Source of the DNA: AP-15 sp963846635
GTDB lineage: Bacteria; Pseudomonadota; Alphaproteobacteria; ATCC43930; CGMCC-115725
Direction of reading: 5' to 3'
Length of the DNA stretch: 64,000 nucleotides
Assembly (NCBI GenBank): GCA_963846635.1
Contig: CAWJXM010000003.1
Location: forward strand, 248,001-312,000
Below are positions 28,267 to 37,621 of this stretch, piece after piece (positions within the stretch are counted from its first letter, which is position 1; the number at the start of each line of letters is the position of its first letter). Both the position numbers and the translations under genes were made by a program. The notes under the pieces were generated by a model. That model was not told the DNA's origin and did no database searches. It saw only the letters and a program-made list of their open reading frames with translations.

Positions 28267-28411
28267 ACTGCGATATCGTCATGTTGCTCGAACAAGACGC
28301 GTAAGATGAAGTTTAGTACACTCAGATATGATCCGGTCGGATCACGTGAGAGCGATTGTGATCTGCATTTCAGTGTGAGGAAAAGGAACGGACTGTAATA
28401 TAACCCCAACT

Positions 28412-29304
28412 ACGGATACGCCTCGAGGCGTTGACTTGTGAGCGAGATGGAAGGCTTGCCGGCCTGAAAGCGTAGGCGACGAGGCAGGACAGGACATGGA
28501 CCATGGCGTTGATCACCGACCTGTGGCGTGAATGCTCAAGCCCCATTTCGGATTTCAGAGTATCGAGTATGGTCTCGATGAGGACGCGCTTGCGCAGCAT
28601 GATCTTGTCGGCCAGCGGCATGAGATAGTTCCGCATGTTGCGTAGGTCCGCATGTTGCGCCGGATGCTGGTGATGAGGTGCAAGCCCCGCTGCCAGAGTT
28701 TGGTGAAGAGTTCGCGGCCGATGTAGCCCTTGTCGGCGTAGAGGGTGCTGGCCAGGTGCTGGGTCATCGCGTCGAGCACGGTGCTGTCGGCGGTGTTGCC
28801 GGGGGTGATTTTCAGCGCCATGATTTGGCCTTTGTGGTTGATCACGAAGTGCAGCTTGAGGCCGTAGAACCAGCCCATGCTGGTCTTGCCGCGTGCGGCG
28901 AGGCCCTCGAACACCTTATGGCGGTGAATGCGGCGATTGTGGCAGACGGCGAGCTTGGTGGAATCAGCGAAGTAGACGCCGCTCGGCTCGCCGCTGAGGC
29001 TGTGCAGCAGCACCATCAGAGGGACGAACAGCCGCGGCATCAGGCTGACGAAGCGGTCATAATGCGGCAGATCGCCAAAGCAGGCGCGATACTGCTGGCC
29101 GATCCCGTAGCAGTAGAGTGCCTTGAAGTGCTTGAACGGCGAGAGGTGAAACAGCACCACAATGAACAGCATCGCGGCGCGCGACAGCTTGCCTGGGCGC
29201 TGCCGGGTCGGCTCCGACGGGAGCAACCGGTGCGCTTCCCAGTCTGCGAACAGCTTGCAGAAGTCATCGAGACAGCAATACAGCGCTGTGATATCGACCG
29301 CCAT
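28412..29304 (-). pseudogene. IS982-family transposase, copy A, two lesions
   Basis: Starts MAVDITALYCCLDDFCKLFA. The core holds FLVxF-type PHYDRFVSLMPRLF, YFADSTKLAVCHNRR (first Asp), GWFYGLKLHFVINHKGQIM, LYADKGYIGRELF (second Asp) and RNxRNxxE-like IRRNMR. A 17-bp tandem duplication at 28626-28659 shifts the frame; copy B has a single unit there. A one-base loss near 28465 removes the original ending. Not functional. Confidence 0.9.
28626..28659 (-). repeat. 17-bp tandem microduplication in IS982 transposase
   Basis: TAGTTCCGCATGTTGCG is followed at once by TAGGTCCGCATGTTGCG. The other IS982 copy (near 54800) has one unit, which proves the direction of change. Confidence 0.92.
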
Positions 29305-29560
29305 TGAGGGGGCTCTCCAGACCCGGGTTTGACGCTCAGGGTTCGCAAGCCGATGCTGTCAAAGCCTTGGTTCTTTGGAAAGCCCCTCAACCCTTATCCG
29401 TAGTTCGGGTTAATATACTAATTTAGTGAATACTCATGTACTTATTTCCCGCGGCGTTGGCCGCGCGGGAAGCGGGCCTGCCGCTGCGCTGCCGTCATCG
29501 CGTTGTCGCCAAACGGCCATCTTCCCCGATGGCGGCCGCCGGCGGTTGCGCCGGCCGTGG

Positions 29561-29842
29561 TCACGTCAGATGAGCGGCGAGGTGCTTGCTCATCTCGAAC
29601 ATCGTCACCTTGTCCTTGTCGAAGACCAGGCGCAGCTTGTCGTCGGCGAGGATTTCGCGGCGGTTCTCCGGGTTCTGCAGATTGTGCGCGCGAATGTATT
29701 CCCAGACCTTGCTGACCACCTCGCCGCGCGGCAGCGGGTCCGTGCCGACCACCGCGGCCAGCGCCGCCGACGGCTGCAGCGGCTTCTGCAGGCCGTTCGG
29801 CTGGCCTGGGCTGGCCTTCTTCTGCTGCGTTTTGGTCGGCAT
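29561..29842 (-). CDS. SWIB/MDM2-domain protein
   Basis: A 93-aa protein: a basic Gln/Lys-rich N-terminus (MPTKTQQKKASPGQPNG) and a single SWIB domain, LAAVVGTDPLPRGEVVSKVW to LVFDKDKVTMFEMSKHLAAHL. SWIB domains are known from chromatin remodelers, but stand-alone forms occur in Chlamydia and some Alphaproteobacteria, where a role in DNA compaction or topoisomerase association is suggested. The ATG is preceded by GGAGGAGG, a strong ribosome site. It lies divergent from the DUF1612-like gene. Confidence 0.85.
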   Translation of the reverse strand: MPTKTQQKKASPGQPNGLQKPLQPSAALAAVVGTDPLPRGEVVSKVWEYIRAHNLQNPENRREILADDKLRLVFDKDKVTMFEMSKHLAAHLT

Positions 29843-30173
29843 CGAACCTCCTCCGGGGTTGCCGTGTGGCGCGCCGCCCTCGCCCTGCCTGGCATGAGGT
29901 TTGGGCGGCGCGCCCGGTACTATCCGCTCGCTCCAGCGGCGCGCAATGATCGACCGGCTCGGCGCGCGCTCAACCCTGGTTTCTGCCGCAGACCAGCGGA
30001 TTGGCCCGAGACCGGAGCGGCCGTCCGCGGCATACTGCAGGAGCGGCGATTCGGCCGATCCCGACGCAAACCGCGGTCCCGGCCGCCCGGATCGCACAAG
30101 GAAGCCTGCCATCCGCCTCGCCTTCCCGCTCGGCCGCGGCCGCGGCGGCCCTTCCTGATCCCTAATCCCTAGC

Positions 30174-30204
30174 ATTCGGGACAAGGGTGTTATCCCGAGT
30201 ACGG
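30174..30204. promoter_or_regulatory. Palindromic operator candidate, left copy
   Basis: ATTCGGGACAAG, four bases, TTATCCCGAGTACGG form a dyad with arms TCGGGAYAA and TTRTCCCGA. The same dyad lies at 49907-49937 upstream of the second DUF1612-like gene, and the match extends into adjacent AGGGATCAGGA. Shared position before paralogous HTH genes suggests autoregulation. Confidence 0.6.
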
Positions 30205-30482
30205 TAGCGCTTGCACAAAGCAATAAGGGTTATTTGATCTATAGCTGTTTTAAGGGTAAGTAAACCTCTGCCTGCGATCGCGAAGCGGCCTGATCCCCAG
30301 ACCCCAAGCGACGAACCAGCACCATTCTCACAATTGCCGATAATCATGTCAAATTCAGCCTTCGAAATCTCCCGCTTGTTTTTTTACCGGTCATTTGGCG
30401 AATGACGCCTTGGGAGTGGATTTGAAGCTTTGCTTCAATGCGTTTTGCGACGGCGATACCGGGTCACAAGGCGGCAGGATTG

Positions 30483-31655
30483 ATGTCGACCAAGTTGCCA
30501 GATGACGGGCTGCTGGCCCCGGGCGCGTCGGCGCTCGCCGTGGCCCTCGAACAGGCCGCGGCCGCGGTGGCGCGGCTCGATGCGGCGTTGTTGGGCCATC
30601 CGCTGGCTGCCGCCTGGGCCTATCGCGCGCGGCTCGACGCAATCCGCCTTCAGGCCGCAGCCGACGGCAAGGCGATCGATCCCTGGCATCTCGCCGCGCT
30701 CGTCGAAGGGGTGCGGCTGCGCCTCGATTCGGGCGCGCCCTTGATCGATCGCAGTGCGATCTTTGATGCGGCGCGGCACGCATTTGCCCTTTACCGATGG
30801 TATTCGCGGCCGGCCGACGCGCAGCAGGCGGCGATCAGCGCGGCCGCAGCGCATCTCACAACGGTTGCCGACATCCACGCGCCGTTGCTGGGGGCGGCTT
30901 ACGCCACCCATGCCTGGCTCGATCGCGGCGGCGACCGGCCGCCCTTGCGCGCGGCCTTAGCGCAGTACTGGGTCGATCGTGGGGTGACCATCCTGCCCTG
31001 CCCACTGCTGACCGGGACCGCCGCGCTCGCCCCCGAAACCCCATGGCGGCGCGCGGTTTGGGTCGGCCATTTCTTGCAGGCCGTTGCTGCCGAGGCCGCG
31101 GACGGTCTGGCATTGCTGCGCCTGATCGAACGCAGCTGGTGGCACGCCCGCCACGCCGTCGCCGGACGCCGCCGCGATTCGCATGCCGCCGCCGCGATCG
31201 ACTTGCTGGCGGCCGCCCCGTTGTTGTCCGCGACCTCGCTCGCTCAGCTGCTGGGCATTGCGATCAAAAACGCCATTCGGCTGCTCGACGGGTTTGTCAT
31301 GCTCGGCATCACCAGCGAGGTGACCCACCGGTCCAAACGGCGGCTCTACGGGCTCACGCATCTCGCCCCGTTGCGCGCGGCCACAACCGCGCCGCGCCGG
31401 CCGCAGCCCGGCCGCCGTCCGGGTCGGCCGGGCGCCGCGGTCATCGAACCAGTCGACGCGGTTGCCGGCGAACCGCCGGGGCCGCTGGTCTCCTCCCCGC
31501 CTCTGCCCCCACGCGAACGGCGGAAATTCGATTTCAGCGACATCGACCAGCTGCTCGATCGGACCGATCAGGCCATCCGCCGCGCCCAGCAGGTGCTCGG
31601 AGAGCGCGATAAACGCACCATCCCTGCAACACAGTTCCCGGCGCGTGATCGTTGA
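30483..31655 (+). CDS. DUF1612-like HTH protein (RHE_PE00001 type), copy 1
   Basis: A 390-aa plasmid-type protein. The N-terminal half has helical repeats (HPLAAAWAYRARLDAIRLQA, IDPWHLAALVEGVRLRLDSG, FDAARHAFALYRWYSRPADA), somewhat Fic-like in layout. The C-terminal half has VAGRRRDSHAAAAIDLLAAA then PLLSATSLAQLLGIAIKNAI, an HTH, and RSKRRLYGLTHLAPLR, with a tail FDFSDIDQLLDRTDQAIRRA. I place it in the DUF1612/RHE_PE00001 group known from rhizobial plasmids; its role is not known, DNA binding is likely. The second ATG (30483) after AGGATTG is preferred. A paralogue lies at 48444-49640. Confidence 0.7.
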   Translation: MSTKLPDDGLLAPGASALAVALEQAAAAVARLDAALLGHPLAAAWAYRARLDAIRLQAAADGKAIDPWHLAALVEGVRLRLDSGAPLIDRSAIFDAARHAFALYRWYSRPADAQQAAISAAAAHLTTVADIHAPLLGAAYATHAWLDRGGDRPPLRAALAQYWVDRGVTILPCPLLTGTAALAPETPWRRAVWVGHFLQAVAAEAADGLALLRLIERSWWHARHAVAGRRRDSHAAAAIDLLAAAPLLSATSLAQLLGIAIKNAIRLLDGFVMLGITSEVTHRSKRRLYGLTHLAPLRAATTAPRRPQPGRRPGRPGAAVIEPVDAVAGEPPGPLVSSPPLPPRERRKFDFSDIDQLLDRTDQAIRRAQQVLGERDKRTIPATQFPARDR

Positions 31656-31686
31656 CGACGCCGGCGGACAGCGGCCCTTTTCGAGT

Positions 31687-31760
31687 GTCACTATCTAGTG
31701 ACCTCACCGGATAGTGAAATCACTGTGTAGAAAAACCACTATATAGTGAGATTGCCATTT
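31687..31760. repeat. TAGTGA palindrome cluster, left part
   Basis: GTCACTATCTAGTGAC (31687-31702), ATAGTGAAATCACT (about 31711) and the perfect CACTATATAGTG (31737-31748) form a cluster. Related motifs resume at 33216, after the IS110 insertion, and again at 34191 behind parA. They look like centromere or operator sites of the ParA-RHH pair at 33406-34617. Confidence 0.7.
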
Positions 31761-31929
31761 CACGGATAATCTCTCCCTTGCTTCGCCAGCTTCGCGAACC
31801 GTGGCGAGGCATCGGCTTTAGGCATCGATTCGATGTCCACCCCAGCCGGGGCACCTCCGTTGGGGTGGACGGCCCCGCGGCATCTGGTGCCAAAGTTCGG
31901 TCGTCGAAAATCCGAACTGGAGACCGTCC

Positions 31930-32955
31930 ATGACCGAGATTACGCGCATTGCCATCGATACGTCCAAGTCGGTGTTTACGCTGCATGGGGTTGACGCCAG
32001 CGGCCGAGCGGTATTGCGGCGCAATCTGCGGCGGCGTGAGCTGCTGAGGTTCTTTGAACGGCTGCCGCCGGTCGAGGTGGTGCTGGAAGCGTGCGGCGGG
32101 TCGCATCACTGGGGCCGTACCCTGCTGGCGCTGGGCCACCGCGTGCGGCTGATCCCGCCGCAATATGTCAAACCGTTTGTCAAGCGCGGCAAGAACGACC
32201 GCAACGATGCCGAGGCGATCAGCGTGGCCGCCACCCAGCCGTCGATCGGCAGCGTGCCGGTCAAGTCGGCCGCGCAGCAGGCCGCGGCCATGCTGTTGTC
32301 GGTTCGCGAGCTGCTGGTGCGGCAGCGCACCCAGCTCGTCAATGCGATGCGCGGCCATGCCGCCGAGATGGGGGTCGTGGCACCGCTCGGCGGGAAGGGC
32401 CTGGCCGAGCTGCAGACCGAGATCGCCGCGGCCGATGAGGCGGCGGTGCCGGCGGCGGCGAAGCAGGCGATCGCGCTGCTCGGCCGCGAAGCCGAGCGCA
32501 TCGAGACGCGGCTGCGGGCGATCGATACCACGCTGATGCAGCAGCACAGGGCCAACCCGGTGAGTCGGCGGCTGGCCGCGATCCCGGGGATCGGGCCGAT
32601 CGCGGCGCTGAGTTTTACGCTGCGGGTCGACCCGACGCAGTTTGCCTCGGCGCGCCATTTCAGCGCCTGGCTCGGGCTGGTGCCGCGGGAGTGCTCGACC
32701 GCCGGCAAGCAGCGCCTGGGCGGCATCAGCCGGGCCGGCAACGAGCGGCTGCGGCAGCTGCTGGTGCTGGGCGCGACGGCGGTCATCCAGCATGCCAGGC
32801 CGGGTCGGCCAGCCGCCTCGCCATGGCTGCTGAACCTGCTGGGCCGCAAGCCGCGCAAGCTCGCCGCCGTGGCTTGGGCCAACAAAATGGCCCGCATCGT
32901 GTGGGCCATGATGACAAGCGGGGAGGCCTACCGGCCAGCGCCGGCGACGGCCTGA
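31930..32955 (+). CDS. IS110-family DEDD transposase, intact
   Basis: A 341-aa recombinase with an N-terminal RuvC-like DEDD domain, AIDTSKSVFTLHGVD (Asp), VVLEACGGSHHW (Glu), KNDRNDAEAI (two Asp), a coiled-coil middle, and a C-terminal domain with LAAIPGIGPIAALSF and ECSTAGKQRLGGISRAGNER, which holds the catalytic Ser region. Family members use an RNA made from the element to pair donor and target. The reading frame is whole, so the element may be active. Confidence 0.92.
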   Translation: MTEITRIAIDTSKSVFTLHGVDASGRAVLRRNLRRRELLRFFERLPPVEVVLEACGGSHHWGRTLLALGHRVRLIPPQYVKPFVKRGKNDRNDAEAISVAATQPSIGSVPVKSAAQQAAAMLLSVRELLVRQRTQLVNAMRGHAAEMGVVAPLGGKGLAELQTEIAAADEAAVPAAAKQAIALLGREAERIETRLRAIDTTLMQQHRANPVSRRLAAIPGIGPIAALSFTLRVDPTQFASARHFSAWLGLVPRECSTAGKQRLGGISRAGNERLRQLLVLGATAVIQHARPGRPAASPWLLNLLGRKPRKLAAVAWANKMARIVWAMMTSGEAYRPAPATA

Positions 32956-33200
32956 TCGCTTGTCTGCCGCGGGTGCAGGGCTCGAGGGAAAAGATGCTGA
33001 TCGGTCGGTCCGACGATCCACAAAACCCGTGTAGGGTGGCGGCCAGCAAGGTCGCTCTTCCGTTTGGGAGTGGATCGCGGAACCCATCTGGGCCAGCGGC
33101 AGCTGCCGCGACAAACAGGCCGGACACACGACCGCAACCGCACCGCAGCAAAATTCCCTTGTCTGACCCCTTGCACCCAAGGGGCCGTCCACACACGCCC
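32956..33200 (+). ncRNA. Predicted bridge RNA region of the IS110/IS1111 element
   Basis: The longer noncoding flank lies downstream of the transposase, where IS1111-group elements are reported to encode the bridge RNA. The segment is GC-rich with many local complementarities (for example GCCAGCGGCAGCTGCCGC). I cannot fold it here; the call rests on position and family. Confidence 0.45.
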
Positions 33201-33215
33201 TGCAGCAGGGCATAT

Positions 33216-33350
33216 CATAGTGAGATAGTGAAGTCACTGGGTATGTTGTGGCGGAAATACTGCGCGTTTCGACCTCCCACTAGATAGTGATTTATATTCC
33301 TCGCTATCTTACTATTTTGCGATATAACGATGTTACTATATAGCTAACTC
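33216..33350. promoter_or_regulatory. TAGTGA palindrome cluster and parA promoter region
   Basis: Motifs: ATAGTGAGATAGTGAAGTCACT-like at about 33217, CACTAGATAGTGA near 33279, GCTATCTTACTAT near 33303 and ACTATATAGCTAAC near 33334. The stretch is strongly AT-rich against the local background and directly precedes parA. It probably contains the promoter and the binding sites of the RHH partner. Confidence 0.65.
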
Positions 33351-33405
33351 GTCGAATCACCTGCCCCGGCATCTTCCACCACTTAATCCCATCGGAGGTC
33401 ATGCA

Positions 33406-34200
33406 ATGACCAGAAAAGGTAAAATTATCGCCGTATCCAGCACCAAAGGCGGTCCTGGGAAAACCACTATAACAGGGAATATCGGCGACGCGCTGGCCAG
33501 TCTCGGCTATAAGGTCGCCTTTCTCGATGTCGATCCCAACCAGAACCTCACCGATTGGTATTACTGGCCCAGGCCTAAAAAGAAAAAAATGGACGGAGCC
33601 GCAACCGGCGAAAAGGACGGCGGAGCCCCCATCAAAGAAAACAAGGCCGCCGCAAACGAGGTGACTACTCATTTTAGCGGCGTTACGCTTGAAAGCCAGA
33701 TAGACGCCGAGCAGATCGTAAAGGATTGCCGACGCCTGGCCAAGGACCACGATTTCGTCATCATCGACGGTGCCGGCGTGGCCAGTCAGTCTCTCTATGT
33801 GGCCGCAGGCGTATCGGCTCTCGTGATTATTCCGGCGACGCCGTCCGCAGACGACTTCAAGGAAGCCATCAAAACCAGAAAAATCGTCGCCAGTGCCGCT
33901 GAAATGATTAGTGAAAGACTGGGCAAGGACATTGAAATCACAACGCGGATTCTCATCAATGATACCCAGGCCGATACGCATGTCGACAGACATATCGCCA
34001 ATGAGCTCAAGCGCAGAAATATCCCGGTCTTTAATACGACCATAGGTACACGGACGATATTCAAAAAGGCGCGTTTCAGGGGGACTACCCCAGTGCGGAT
34101 CGAGCCGTCCGGGCCAGCGGCCCGAGAGATCATAGACCTGACCCACGAAATTCTCGCTTTGCTCGGCGTGGAGCGTGGCGCACTAAAAATTGCTAGCTAG
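33406..34200 (+). CDS. parA: ParA-type partition ATPase, system 1
   Basis: A 264-aa P-loop ATPase with the deviant Walker A motif SSTKGGPGKTTITGN, Walker A' VAFLDVDPNQNLTDW and Walker B-like FVIIDGAGVASQSL. It should form ATP-dependent gradients on the nucoid to position plasmid copies. It lacks an N-terminal HTH, as in the type Ib group, where an RHH partner does the DNA binding; the next gene is such a protein. An unusual charged insert (KKKKMDGAATGEKDGG) lies between residues 55 and 80. GC content is lower than in nearby IS genes. Confidence 0.9.
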   Translation: MTRKGKIIAVSSTKGGPGKTTITGNIGDALASLGYKVAFLDVDPNQNLTDWYYWPRPKKKKMDGAATGEKDGGAPIKENKAAANEVTTHFSGVTLESQIDAEQIVKDCRRLAKDHDFVIIDGAGVASQSLYVAAGVSALVIIPATPSADDFKEAIKTRKIVASAAEMISERLGKDIEITTRILINDTQADTHVDRHIANELKRRNIPVFNTTIGTRTIFKKARFRGTTPVRIEPSGPAAREIIDLTHEILALLGVERGALKIAS

Positions 34201-34222
34201 TGATTTCACTACATAGTAATTT
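34191..34222. promoter_or_regulatory. TAGTGA palindrome between parA and its partner
   Basis: CTAGTGATTTCACTACATAG overlaps the parA stop and lies just upstream of the partner gene. It is the same motif as in the clusters at 31687 and 33216, so the RHH protein may bind here too. Confidence 0.6.
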
Positions 34223-34248
34223 TATGAGGACTACAGGAGAACGCGACT

Positions 34249-34617
34249 ATGGCCAAAAATGCCCTTCCCGCCATATCGGACGATGACATCGATGAGGATA
34301 TCGATGAGGATATCCTGAACGATGCCCTGCTGCAGGGCTCCAAAAACATGCCCAACCTTTCAGCCAGAAAGGCCGATACCGAGAAGGAGGCCGTCAGGCT
34401 GGCGGTGGCTAAATTAGATCCTGGCCACCAGCGCGTCACCAAGGCGATTTCCCTGCCTCAATATCTCTGGGACTGGATCAAGGCGGAACACCGCGCCAAG
34501 GACGAACCGCAGAACGTCATAATCATGCGTATGATGAAGCAGGGTGGGGCGCCCATTCGCGAGGAAGATCTCGTCGACGGCAGGATCTCGCGTCTTGCGC
34601 ATGGCCGGCGTTCTTAA
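34249..34617 (+). CDS. RHH partition partner (ParB/ParG-like), system 1
   Basis: A 122-aa protein 48 bp downstream of parA. The N-terminus is acidic and repetitive (SDDDIDEDIDEDILNDALLQ), as in partners that touch ParA with a flexible tail. The C-terminal part VTKAISLPQYLWDWIKAEHR then QNVIIMRMMKQGG fits a ribbon-helix-helix fold: strand, helix, helix. Role as centromere-binding protein is inferred from position, size and the nearby palindromes. Confidence 0.65.
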   Translation: MAKNALPAISDDDIDEDIDEDILNDALLQGSKNMPNLSARKADTEKEAVRLAVAKLDPGHQRVTKAISLPQYLWDWIKAEHRAKDEPQNVIIMRMMKQGGAPIREEDLVDGRISRLAHGRRS

Positions 34618-34742
34618 ACGCAGAACGCGGATTGAAGCTGTTCATCGATCATTTGAAACTCCGCCTCAATACACGGTTGCGGCAACATCCCGGCAAAGAG
34701 CCGCTAAAGGGGCTCCGGTAGCAACGGAACCGAAAGTTCGAT

Positions 34743-37591
34743 TCAGCCCTCATCGTCGTTGGCCAGTGACGGATTGCGCAGCGGCCGGAGTTCGCCGCGA
34801 GCGACGGTGTCGGGCAGAACGAAGGCGTAGCGGCCGAGCATGTTGATGTGATCAAACCCGAGTGGCGACAGGCGGCCCACATCCTCGTCGCGCACGCCGA
34901 AGCCCTTGGCCCGGAGCTGGTCGAGCGCCGCGTCCATGTAGATCGTGTTCCAGAGCACGATGACGTTCACCACAAGACCGAGCGCACCAAGTTGGTCCTC
35001 CTGGCCCTCGTGGTAGCGCTGCCGCAGTTCGCCGCGCTTGCCGTGGAAGACGGTGCGGGCGAGCTGGTGCCGACCCTCGCCGCGGTTGAGCTGCACCAGG
35101 ATGCGACGACGGTATGCCTCATCGTCGATGTAGCGCAGGAGGTAGAGCGTCTTCACCAGGCGTCCCAACTCTTCGAGGGCGCGGGCGAGCCTGGTCGGCC
35201 GGTCCTTGGTCTGCAGCGTGCGGATCAGCCCCGCCGCCAATACGGTCCCGAGCTTGAGAGATCCGGCCAGCCGCAGCAGGTCTTCCCAGTGCTCGACGAT
35301 CAGCGCGGTGTTGATGCGCTGCGACGCAAGGGCGTTGAGCGCGCCGTAATCGGCCTTGCCATCCACGCGCCAGAAGCGCGAGCCGCCGATATCGGCGAGG
35401 CGTGGGCTGAACTGGAAGCCGAGCAGGTGGAAGATGCCGAACATGATGTCGGTGTAGGCACCGGTGTCGGTCATGATTTCGGTCGGCTGCAGCTCTGTTT
35501 GCTGCTCAAGGACGACGGAGAGGAGAACCAGGCTGTCGCGCAGCGTGCCGGGCACGGTGATGCCGTTCAGGCCGGTGAACTGGTCGGAGACCAGGTTGTA
35601 AAACGTGACCCCGCGCTCCTGGCCGAAGTAGTGCGGGTTGGGGCCGGAGTGGATGGTGCGGATCGGCACTACGAAGCGCAGCCCGTCGGCCGAGGCGACG
35701 TCGCCGCCGCCCCAGCTCCGGGCAAGCGGGACACGGTTCTGGGCGGCAACCAGGGCGGCGTTGGCGCGCGTCAGCGTTTCGGCCCGGATGTAGTTCTGTC
35801 GAACCCAGCTCAAGCGGGAGCGGCGCAGCGACGGCCTGTCGAACCGGATGAGCGGCTCGAATCCCGTGTTGCAGGCTTCGGCGAGCAGCACGGCGCAGAT
35901 GCTGGTGGCGACATCGTCGGCCCGCGCGCCGCCTTCGCTTGCGTGCGTGAATCCGTCTGCGAACCCCGTGCGCGCGTGCATCTCCAACAACAGTTCCGGC
36001 AGGTCCACCCTCGGCAGGCGCGCGGCGACGGCGGCTTTGAGCGCGACGAGGCTGGGCGGATCGTCGATCCGCTCGAGGGCGGTTAGCACCAGCTCGCCGC
36101 CGTCAACCGCCACGTCCGCGTTGTCGGGCAGGTTCGCCGCGGTCATCCGGTAGGCGGTCTTGTCGATCGAGCCGTCAGACGAGCGAACCTGACGCTTCCA
36201 GCCGGATGACACGAACGCAAGTGGGGCTGCGGCTAACGGCCCGCGCTTCTCGTTGGCGCGGAGGTGGAGCACGGCGTCCAGAACGGGCTGTCCGGCGGGG
36301 GCCGCGCCGAACGCGACTGCGCGCAGCAGCGCCGGCATGAAGCGCAACTTGCTGTTCTGGGCGCGCAGCTCGGCGAAATAGAGGTCGCCCGGCGGGCAAA
36401 TCAGCAAGTCGATTTGCTCCATCGCGTGCGCGAAATCCGCGCGCGGCACCAGGGTGAAGGCCGCCGCCCGCACTGCCGCATCGTCCACGGTTTCATCCAT
36501 CAGCACGGCACCGGCGCGCCGCAGCTTCAGGGCGGCCGCGTCCAGGTCGCGGATCGTGCGTAGCCGCGTCTTCTTGCCGACCGCCGCGGCGTCCGAGAAC
36601 AGCTTCGTCACCACGATGTCGAGCAGATCCAGCACGTCGTCCTGCGCGGTGGCTTCCAGCGTGCGAATAAAGGCAAGCAGCGTCGCCATCCGGCGCTCCG
36701 CCGGCATGCGCGCGACCGCCTGCGCCTTGGCGACAGTCGCAAACCGAGCCAGCGCGGTCACCCGGCCGGGCGGGACGTGCGATGTTCCGGGCAGGCCCGC
36801 GGCGAGAAGGCGAACCTCGTCGAGGCGTGCCACGGCACGGGACAGTTCGGCGCCGCTGCGCAGGTATGGTCCGTCTCGCAGCCGATCGAGTGGGCTCGGG
36901 CGGCCGTCGTCGGACAGCAGCAGAGCGTCCAGCCGCTCGCGTTGCGCTGGCGTGATGTCGCGCGCTAGAACACGCCACAGCCGCTGCGCGGCACGCGCGC
37001 GGATACGGGCCACCAGCCGTTCCAGCGCGGACGCCCCCGGCAGCAGCACCTTTTCGGTCACAAGCCACACGGTCGCGCGATCGAACAGCACGCTCGGTCG
37101 GTCGGTACCAGTCCAGCACAGGGCATACAGCCAACGGGCGAGGCGGAACTGGCGAGGCGGAACTGGGCGCCGCCGTCCGTGAACTCGCGATAGCCGAACC
37201 TGGCCCGGATCTCCCGGGCATGCTGCCACTTGGCGCGGCCGTCGCGATACTGGGTCAGGCACCGTGGATCGGCGACGCCGAGCTGCCGCGCCAGTTCGCC
37301 GCTGACGCCTGGTGGCACATCGGTGGGATCATCAAGAAAAGTGCCAAGAAATCGCACTGTGCCAAGCTGGACGGCATAGCCGAGCCGCATCGGGTCCGAG
37401 CGCTTTGCGCCGGCGAGGTCGCGATCGGCGTCGTCGAGGTGAAAATGGCGGGCAAGCTGGTTGGATGTGGGCTCGCCTGCGTACCGGCCGTAGCGCCGTT
37501 CTTGTTCGGCGGTCAGGAACGAGACCGGCACGCGCTCAGCGACCGAGGAGTTTGGTTGCGCGTGACTTCGGTCGACCCTCGCCGTCGACAT
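34743..37591 (-). pseudogene. tnpA: Tn3-family transposase, frameshifted by microduplication
   Basis: The large Tn3-type DDE transposase acts on 38-bp ends to form cointegrates. The N-terminus runs MSTARVDRS..FLTAEQERRYGRYAGE and VQLGTVRFLGTFLDDPTDVP; after a 14-bp duplication at 37137-37164 it continues as ARWLYALCWTGTDRPSVLFD. Catalytic part: EIMTDTGAYTDIMFGIFHLL then GFQFSPRLADIG (first Asp), later LGALGLVVNVIVLWNTIYMD and a typical FDHINMLGRYAF ending. No matching resolvase or transposon ends were found next to it. One lesion keeps it from being intact. Confidence 0.9.
37137..37164 (-). repeat. 14-bp tandem microduplication in Tn3 transposase
   Basis: GGCGAGGCGGAACT occurs twice in direct succession. 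On the coding strand FRLA is duplicated out of frame; removal of one unit gives FRLARWLYALC, the normal family sequence. Confidence 0.9.
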
Positions 37592-37621
37592 AGGCATAAA
37601 CCTATTTCCGGCAGTTGGTAG

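Larger units (their letters stand above)
28403..29410 (-). mobile_element. IS982-family element, copy A, with 7-bp target duplication
   Basis: Ends ACCCCAACTACGGATA (28403) and the inverse of ACCCGAACTACGGATAAGGG (to 29410) are bounded by TAATATA on both sides (28396-28402, 29411-29417). The length of 1008 bp is normal for IS982. Copy B starts at 54047. Confidence 0.92.
31762..33212 (+). mobile_element. IS110-family element (IS1111 type) inside the partition repeats
   Basis: A sub-terminal inverted repeat GGGTGGACGGCCCC (near 31869) and its inverse GGGGCCGTCCAC (near 33181) frame one transposase gene, as in the IS1111 group. Left noncoding part about 165 bp, right about 255 bp. A hairpin GTCCACCCC..GGGGTGGAC lies at about 31833-31872. 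No target duplication is expected for the family. Outer limits are set by the TAGTGA clusters on both sides and are approximate. Confidence 0.8.

Noticed and set aside
31720..33237. A 505-codon open frame on the minus strand opposite the IS110 transposase
   Set aside because: It mirrors the GC-rich transposase gene, is rich in Arg/Pro/Gln and shows no protein family; the plus-strand frame has all DEDD motifs.
34848..36086. A 412-codon open frame opposite the Tn3 transposase
   Set aside because: Shadow of the GC-rich tnpA gene; no recognisable domain.
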